Source: Progne subis subis
Taxonomy: Eukaryota > Chordata > Aves > Passeriformes > Hirundinidae
NCBI GenBank assembly: GCA_022316685.1
Contig: JAKJHU010000663.1
Span: 1 to 64,000, forward strand
Length of the DNA: 64,000 bases
Direction of reading: 5' to 3'
Below are positions 60,585-64,000 of this stretch, one piece after another (positions within the stretch are counted from its first letter, which is position 1; each line of letters opens with the position of its first letter). The notes under the pieces are model-generated. The model saw only the letters and a list, made by a program, of their open reading frames with translations. It did no database searches and was not told the DNA's origin. The translations under genes were made by a program, and so were the position numbers.

Positions 60585-61518
60585 TTAATGTTTCTGAAAA
60601 CGTCCAGTCATCAGCCTCCACACTGCAGCCTTGAGCTCCTGGTTCCTCAGGCTGTAGATGAGGGGGTTCAGGGCTGGAGGCACCACCGAGTACAGAACTG
60701 ACAGGGTCAGATCCAGGGATGGGGAGGAGATGGAGGGGGGCTTGAGGTAGGCAAAAAAGCCAGTGCTGACAAACAGGGAGAGCACAGCCAGGTGAGGGAG
60801 GCAGGTGGAAAAGGCTTTGTGTCGTCCCTGCTCAGAGGGGATCCTCAGCACAGCCCTGAAGATCTGCACATAGGAGAAAACAATGAACACAAAACACCCA
60901 AAAAGATAAAGAGACACCAACCATAACAATCCCAAGTTCCCTGAGTTTGGAGTGTGAGCAGGAGAGCTTGAGGATGTGTGGGATTTCACAGAAGAACTGG
61001 CCCAGGGCATTGCCCTGGCACAGGGGCAGGGAAAATGTATTGGCTGTGTGCATGAGAGCATTGAGAAAGGCACTGGCCCAGGCAGCTGCTGCCATGTGGG
61101 CACAAGCTCTGCTGCCCAGGAGGGTCCCGTAGTGCAGGGGTTTGCAGATGGACACGTAGCGGTCATAGCACATGATGGTGAGCAGGGAAACCTCTGCTGA
61201 AATGAAAAATACAAACAGAAACACCTGAGCAGCACATCCTGTGTAGGAGATGGTCCTGGTGTCCCAGAGGGAATTGTGCATGGCTTTGGGGACAGTGGTG
61301 AGGATGGAGCCCAGGTCGGTGAGGGCCAGGTTGAGCAGGAAGAAGAACATGGGTGTGTGCAGGAGGTGGCCGCAGGCTACGGCGCTGATGATGAGGCCGT
61401 TGGCCAGGAGGGCAGCCAGGGAGATGCCCAGGAAGAGGCAGAAGTGCAGGAGCTGCAGCTGCCGTGTGTGTGCCAATGGCAGCAGGAGGAAGTGGCTGAT
61501 GGAGCTGCTGTTGGACAT
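60585..61518 (-). pseudogene. Olfactory receptor, OR14-like, frameshifted copy
   Basis: This is the inverted duplicate of the 19,215-20,147 receptor. The first 88 residues are identical to that copy, then differences cluster over residues 89-126. It keeps the canonical Asp in CYDRY. A one-base insertion near 60,900-60,906 (a TTTTTGGG run in TM5) shifts the frame, so the TM6-TM7 half, with FSTCLPHL and PALNPLIYSLRN intact, is read in another frame. The total is 934 bases against 933 on the left. Apart from this one base it looks healthy, so a recent mutation or a homopolymer sequencing error is possible. An acceptor-like AG at 61,543-61,542 lies 23 bases upstream of the ATG, as in the left copy, although the upstream sequences differ. 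AATAAA follows at 60,554-60,549. Confidence 0.9.
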
Positions 61519-61519
61519 T

Positions 61520-62335
61520 TCTTCACTCTGGGCATTGTGGACTGTTGAAAGAAGACATTGACAAGATGGGACACATTTCCTTGAGTCAATCCTATATATT
61601 GTATTTGGAATCCCCACAAAATAATTTCTTTTCCTCTGCTGATAGTTTGCTAATCTTTATTGAGTTGAAGTTTGCGCTGCAGCTGAGTTACTGCCTCATC
61701 TTACATCCTGCTCTCAGCCTGAACAGTGGGGAGCCCAGAGGGAAAAGAGAGCTCCCTGTGCCCCAGTGCATTCAGACCTGCTGATCCCCAGACAGGTGCC
61801 CCTTGCTCAATACAGCTCCCTCTAGTTCATGATGGACACACCTAAAAAATGCTTGCAAAATAAAAGTTGACAGTTTGAAGGCTACGATTTCAAAGTTAAT
61901 TTTTCTAAACCCTTCTCTCTTTTCCTCTGCAGCTGGACAGGGACACATTCCAAAGGGCTGATTTGATTAACTGCTGGCTGGAGTTGTGCCTACTGGGAGC
62001 TGTTTGTCTCTATCCAAGCCTTGTCCCTGCCAGTGCTCCCAGAGCCCAGACCAGCCCTGGGGGATCAGCTCTGCCCTGCACACCCCTCCCCAGCACAGGG
62101 CACTGCCCAGGGGCAGCTCCCTGGCAGCAGGGCCTTAAGGGCAGCTCAGACAAACAGAGATGCTGCAAGCCAAGGTGCTGCTGGTGCTGTCTGTAGGTCG
62201 AGGAAGGTGAGGAGGCATTTTTTGAGGGAGCTGTGAGGCAGATCTGCTGATCCCCAGGGTGACAGTGCAGGAGTCTCAGTGACACAGACAAACCCTGACA
62301 GCCCCTTTGCCTTTTCTTTATGAGAAAGCTGAGAG
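61520..62335. other. Right-arm-only block upstream of the receptor
   Basis: About 0.8 kb has no partner in the left arm; the left arm has 17,691-19,180 instead. No gene was recognised. Homology to the outer left arm resumes at about 62,335. Confidence 0.5.
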
Positions 62336-63119
62336 CAGCCCTGGCCATGCAGCACCATCTCCACAGCAGGAGGAATCTGCCCTGGTGGTGGTCACTCCTT
62401 CCACCTCCAACTTCTCCCCAGAGTCCATTGGAGCTCCCAGGCAGGCTGAGAGCTGCCCCTGGCAGGTGGCAGATCCCCTCGCCTGGCCAAGAGCCCTCAG
62501 GGCTGCAGGAGCTGCTCTGCACGACAGCCCTGGGCACCCCTGGCTGCAGCCCCAGCTTCAGCCCCTGCAGCCGTCCCTGGCAGCAGGAGCCGTCCTGCCC
62601 TGTCCCTCTGACGGTGCCCAGGGCAGCCCTGCTCTGGAGCACATCCTCCCCCAAAGCAGAAAGGGCAGAAGAGCCATCCTTACAGTCATGTCAGTCCTGT
62701 CCTGGGTCAGCTTGAGGAGATCCCTGCAGCCAGACTGCCTGTGTCAGGAGTGGTGATGATTTCTCCATGAAGACCCTCAGAATTGTCCTTCTAGTTTCCT
62801 TGAGTCTGTGTCTGCTTCACTCCTGTTCGGTACCTGCAGGCAGTGCCCTCAGCCCAGCTGGGCTGGGAGAGGAGCTGCTCCTCAGGAGAAATGTCTTTTT
62901 GAAGCTCTTCTTGGTTGCCAAGAGCTGCCTCTGTGCCAGGAGCCCAGCCCAGCTCAGCAGCAGAGACACAGCACCAGGACTTTAATGACCCTCTCAGGGC
63001 TTTGGTGTTGTTTACATCAGACTTATTTCCACAGAGTGTTCAAAAAACTTCTGAAGAACAAAGTCAGATGAAAAGTTCCAATATTTCATGAAGTTTTAAT
63101 AAGTATCACGGAGAATATT
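62336..63119. other. Outer right arm, no gene recognised
   Basis: It pairs with about 16,880-17,690 in reverse. GC-rich open frames at 62,307-62,756 mirror those at 17,252-17,722, with no domain seen. Confidence 0.5.
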
Positions 63120-63650
63120 TTGCCTGATCAGTTCAATCTGAACACTGCAGGCAGTGATGACAGGTGGGGACAAACAAGGCAAAGGTGTCTCTGATGCTCA
63201 GCAAACCTGCATGTGTTTCAGGAATGCAAAGGGCCAAGGCCTGAGCCCCAGCCCCTGCCAAGGCAGATCCTGTCCCTCCCTCAGTGCTCAGGGTTCTTCC
63301 CAGGACACTGGGATGTGGGGATGTGCAATGCCAAGGGCAGCACCATGGGGCGGCCCCTGCCAGGCTGCTGAGCAGGGACAAGGAGGCAATGAGGCCCCAG
63401 GCCTGCCAGGGTCCCTTGTCTCCTGCTCATGGCTCAGGCCCAGGGCCAGCAGCCATGGCCCAAGTGCTGCAGGAGTTGGCTGTGTCAGGGCCTTTCAGCT
63501 GCTGCCCATGCCTGTGCCCTCTCCAGCCCAGGCTGTCCTACGGTGTCCATGCCCTGCGCCTCTGTCCCTGCAGGCTGTCGTCATCCCCCGGCTGCCCCAC
63601 CTCGCTGGCCCCTTCCTTTGCTGACAGCTCTGTGTCCTGCCTGCCTCTGC
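63120..63650 (+). repeat. GC-rich segment, copy 4 of 4, inverted
   Basis: This is the reverse-complement counterpart of 16,290-16,880 and of the tandem-unit copies at 7,045 and 11,610. It places tandem-unit sequence at both outer ends of the palindrome. Confidence 0.75.
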
Positions 63651-64000
63651 CTGGGCACACAAAGCCTTGGCCTGCTCCAGACTCCTTCTTGGGGATGTGT
63701 TGCACCACAGCCCAGCCCTGGGACAGAAATTCCTTTCTATCCATTCTCAGCCTGGGTATCCCCAGTTGCCCTTTGCATTAGTTTTTTCTTTTCTGGCTTT
63801 TCTCTGCTGTTTCAAAAGGATCCACTATCTCTGAAACCACCCTTCAATCCCACCCAGGGCTCTTCCCTGCTGTCCTCAGTCTCCCTCCACTGAGCAAAGA
63901 GCTTTAAGCCACGAACACCTGGACAAGAATCATGGTTCTTTCCTATAGGAAGGAAGCCACAGAACCCCAGGGTTTGAAGGCAGATTGGAGGCACTCACTA
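63651..64000. other. Outermost arm sequence at the window edge
   Basis: It matches 15,870-16,290 in reverse, including a fragment of the ~185-bp satellite-like repeat near 63,900-64,000. The arm evidently continues outside the window. Confidence 0.6.

Larger units (their letters stand above)
41795..64000. repeat. Right arm of the giant inverted repeat (runs off window)
   Basis: This is the inverted partner of about 15,870-38,693. Its inner edge is abrupt: CR1 sequence stops at about 41,793 and PIM upstream sequence starts inside a GGGGCC-type tract. Its outer end still matches the left arm at the last base of the window, so the true arm length is unknown. Differences from the left arm are a frameshifted receptor, fewer 39-bp and 51-bp repeat units, an extra block of about 0.75 kb at 53,005-53,760, and an unrelated block at about 61,520-62,335. 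Confidence 0.93.

Noticed and set aside
15870..64000. Palindrome as a simple assembly artefact from two haplotypes
   Set aside because: Not fully excluded. The arms differ in repeat numbers, a 0.75-kb deletion, an unrelated upstream block and many substitutions, and a unique 3.1-kb spacer with a clean CR1 break joins them. A true structure is more likely, but long reads are needed.

Overview
The window looks like accessory, repeat-rich DNA from a songbird (passerine) genome. This rests on three things: CR1 LINE retrotransposons, an olfactory receptor of the OR14-like type that is expanded in birds, and PIM-type serine/threonine kinase genes of the multi-copy kind seen in passerines. There is no operon structure. 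Genes are intron-bearing or typical single-exon vertebrate receptors, and almost all remaining sequence is segmental duplication and minisatellite. Species and chromosome cannot be read from the sequence.

The dominant structure is a very large interrupted inverted repeat. The left arm runs from about 15,870 to 38,693 and the right arm from about 41,795 to the window end at 64,000, where it may continue. They flank a spacer of about 3.1 kb. Moving outward from the centre, each arm carries: a PIM-like kinase gene transcribed away from the centre (left 36,424-38,436 minus; right 42,052-44,064 plus); a dead PIM-like duplicate; a 51-bp minisatellite; a CR1 3' fragment; a 37-bp minisatellite; a 39-bp minisatellite; GC-rich non-coding blocks; an olfactory-receptor C-terminal relic; a TGACATCA-rich repeat; an internally deleted CR1; and an olfactory receptor gene (left 19,215-20,147 intact, right 60,585-61,518 frameshifted). 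The PIM loci of the two arms align base for base with no net length change. Elsewhere the arms differ in minisatellite copy number, a 0.75-kb deletion, and an unrelated block upstream of the receptor.

The spacer (38,694-41,794) holds the CpG-rich upstream region of the left PIM gene, a (CTG)n tract, unique sequence, and a CR1 whose 3' end is cut off exactly where the right arm begins. That junction lies in a GGGGCC hexanucleotide tract.

Left of the palindrome, 1-6,060 is a third, partly deleted copy of arm sequence. Next come a 37-bp minisatellite (6,100-6,690) and two tandem units of about 4.6 kb (7,040-11,605 and 11,605-16,290). Each unit has a GC-rich segment, an AT-rich segment, a 37-bp minisatellite block and a block of about 185-bp satellite-like monomers. 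The second unit carries a solo-LTR-like insertion. The plausible protein-coding genes are the two PIM-like kinases and the left olfactory receptor. Most long open frames elsewhere lie in GC-rich or tandemly repeated DNA and show no coding signature.
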